From Dehalococcoidia bacterium UBA1141 (GTDB lineage Bacteria > Chloroflexota > Dehalococcoidia > Lucifugimonadales > UBA3495), in contig DCAE01000047.1 in NCBI GenBank assembly GCA_002311385.1, positions 52,689 to 116,688 on the forward strand: 64,000 bases of DNA, given 5' to 3'. The first letter of the stretch is position 1; each line of letters begins with the position of its first letter. Positions 62,823 through 64,000 of this stretch are shown piece by piece. A model generated the notes under the pieces. The model had not been told where the DNA came from. It worked only from the letters and a program-made list of their open reading frames with translations, and did not search any database. The translations under genes were made by a program, and so were the position numbers.

Positions 62823-63713
62823 ATGCAGCGTGACTTGGTTGGCTATGGTCGTAACGTCCCTCGGATTCAGTGGCCTGGAGGGGCGAAAATCGCCGTGTCG
62901 TTGGTGGTCAACTACGAAGAGGGCGCCGAATACTCCATCGCCGACGGCGACTCCCATCATGAAACCAACAGCGAAGTGCCATCCCCTGTGCCTGCGGGCG
63001 ACCGTGACCTGAACAACGAGTCATTCTTTGAGTACGGCAGCCGCGTCGGGGTTTGGCGCCTGCTGAACATGTTTGACAAATACAAAGTGAATTCAACCTT
63101 CTTCTGTTGCGCCTTGGCCCTAGAACGCAACCCGGATGTGGCTAGCGAGGTGGTGAAGAGAGGCCATGAAGTATGCGGCCACGGCTACCGCTGGGAGGAA
63201 TATCACCTCATGGTGGAAGAAGATGAACGAGATGCCATCAGGAAAACCGTGGCGTCCCTCCAGCAGACCACCGGGCAACGACCGGTAGGGTGGTTTACCA
63301 GATACGGGCCCAGCCTCAACACCCGGCATCTGGTGGCGGAGGAAGGCGGGTTTATCTATGACAGCGCCGGGCTAAACGACGACCTGCCCTACTACGACTC
63401 GGTGAACGGCAAGCCTTGGTTGGTGGTTCCCTACAGCATGGAAACCAATGATGCCCGCTTCTGGCGAGGTGGCTTGGTAAGCATTTCTGGCTTCTACGAA
63501 TACCTGAAAGACACCTTCGACTGCTTGTATGAGGAAGGGCAGACCCACCCGAAGATGATGTCCGTGGGCCTCCACTGCCGGATAGCGGGACGGCCAGCAA
63601 GATCTAGAGCGGTGGAGCGATTCCTCCAGTATGCTCAAAGCTTTGAAGGAGTCTGGTTCGCCCGCCGTGACGAGATTGCCCGGTGGTGGCTGGAGAACTA
63701 CCCGGCGCCCTAA
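62823..63713 (+). CDS. PuuE-like polysaccharide-deacetylase-fold allantoinase
   Basis: A 296-residue NodB-fold protein. The block VSLVVNYEEGAEYSIADGD is characteristic of the cofactor-independent allantoinase PuuE, and VCGHGYRWEEYHLMVEEDE holds the His pair. Other blocks are STFFCCALALERNPDVA and GWFTRYGPSLNTRHLV. GGGGGCAAAGGA precedes the ATG. The family includes plain chitin/peptidoglycan deacetylases, but the NYEEG motif and the nearby AllA-like gene favour ureide breakdown. A LuxR-like fragment follows directly. Confidence 0.85.
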   Translation: MQRDLVGYGRNVPRIQWPGGAKIAVSLVVNYEEGAEYSIADGDSHHETNSEVPSPVPAGDRDLNNESFFEYGSRVGVWRLLNMFDKYKVNSTFFCCALALERNPDVASEVVKRGHEVCGHGYRWEEYHLMVEEDERDAIRKTVASLQQTTGQRPVGWFTRYGPSLNTRHLVAEEGGFIYDSAGLNDDLPYYDSVNGKPWLVVPYSMETNDARFWRGGLVSISGFYEYLKDTFDCLYEEGQTHPKMMSVGLHCRIAGRPARSRAVERFLQYAQSFEGVWFARRDEIARWWLENYPAP

Positions 63714-63909
63714 GCTCAATAAATGGTCCCAACCAACCGAACAAGAACGACTTATCTTGGCCTTGATCGCCAAAGTTCAGAACAACCGGGGGATAGCTCA
63801 AGAAGTGAATTCGAGCGACAAAACAGTTAAGATTTACGCGAGCAACATATTAATCAAATTGGAGGCTGCAGCTTACATGGCCGAAAGGCGTGTGCGGGAC
63901 GGCCGGTAG
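63711..63909 (+). pseudogene. LuxR/NarL-type HTH fragment
   Basis: Sequence from about 63711 reads LNKWSQPTEQERLILALIAK, then NNRGIAQEVNSSDKTVKIYA and SNILIKLEAAAYMAERR, the four-helix LuxR-type DNA-binding domain. There is no receiver domain and no start codon at the beginning; the only start candidate (63631) lies inside the PuuE-like gene. The last helix seems shortened. It is best seen as the remnant of a NarL-type response regulator whose 5' part is gone. Confidence 0.65.
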
Positions 63910-64000
63910 TTACGTCCATCAGGGCCAGCGGCAGAGATCCAAGCTCAAAAATGCCCATTCTAAAATTGTCCAAGACTTGATAAGAAAACAACATCAACAA

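Noticed and set aside
1..64000. CRISPR arrays, tRNA or rRNA genes
   Set aside because: No spaced direct repeats or cloverleaf-like sequences with a GTTCGA-type T-arm were recognised on either strand.

Overview
The window is a gene-dense bacterial chromosome segment of roughly 55% GC. It looks like an uncultured Chloroflexota of the Dehalococcoidia/SAR202 kind. This is an inference from the gene mix (CaiB/BaiF CoA-transferases, family 5 ABC importers, MmgE/PrpD, several MFS carriers, S9 and M16 peptidases, cobalamin remodelling, PuuE/AllA ureide genes), not from a marker gene. No rRNA, tRNA, CRISPR array or insertion sequence was recognised.

Layout. 1-0.8 kb: 3' part of an HtrA-type protease. 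0.9-4.7 kb: a leftward kinase / PP2C phosphatase / small anchored protein / vWA set resembling the TerY-P signalling triad. 5-9.4 kb: M16 peptidase, an adenylate cyclase with an in-frame TGA, and an FMN-binding protein. 9.5-18.2 kb: a leftward cobalamin operon (cbiA, cobO, cobT, cobS, a tandem CaiB/BaiF fusion, cbiB, cobD). 18.3-25.8 kb: small and housekeeping genes, penicillin acylase, PncC/CinA-C, TlyA, enoyl-CoA hydratase. 26-29.9 kb: peptide-type ABC importer (binding protein and two permeases, no ATPase). 30.1-35.7 kb: leftward HK97-type head genes (prohead protease, capsid, connector and small structural proteins). 36-40 kb: A-type Fe-S carrier, gamma-glutamyltransferase, HNH protein, LON-domain protein. 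40-42 kb: RidA, OsmC and BtuF-like operon. 42.2-44.1 kb: queF-queC-queE for 7-deazaguanine synthesis. 44.1-52.5 kb: MmgE/PrpD, orphan primase-like wHTH protein, dehydrogenase, flavoprotein, DinB-like protein, MFS. 52.8-56.1 kb: rightward zinc-ribbon protein, large terminase and portal, the other half of the phage head module. 56-64 kb: two MFS carriers, NHL propeller, AllA, S9 peptidase, PuuE-like deacetylase, LuxR remnant.

Main discovery candidates. Three genes (adenylate cyclase, OsmC, BtuF-like corrinoid-binding protein) are interrupted by an in-frame TGA exactly where the family carries a conserved cysteine. Each continues in frame to the expected family length. In each, a hairpin has its apical loop 16-20 nt after the TGA, the usual geometry of a bacterial SECIS. 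The simplest reading is selenocysteine. OsmC-like selenoproteins are known; I do not know of described BtuF-like or cyclase examples. Two of the three are consecutive genes of one operon. TGA is an ordinary stop elsewhere in the window, so wholesale recoding is unlikely.

Second, an HK97-type head/packaging module is split into two convergently organised halves 17 kb apart. One inversion of about 20 kb explains the arrangement. The capsid gene has a 1-nt frameshift and the terminase an in-frame TAG, so the module appears to be decaying. Third, cobS appears to start at CTG inside a CTGA overlap with the cobT stop codon.
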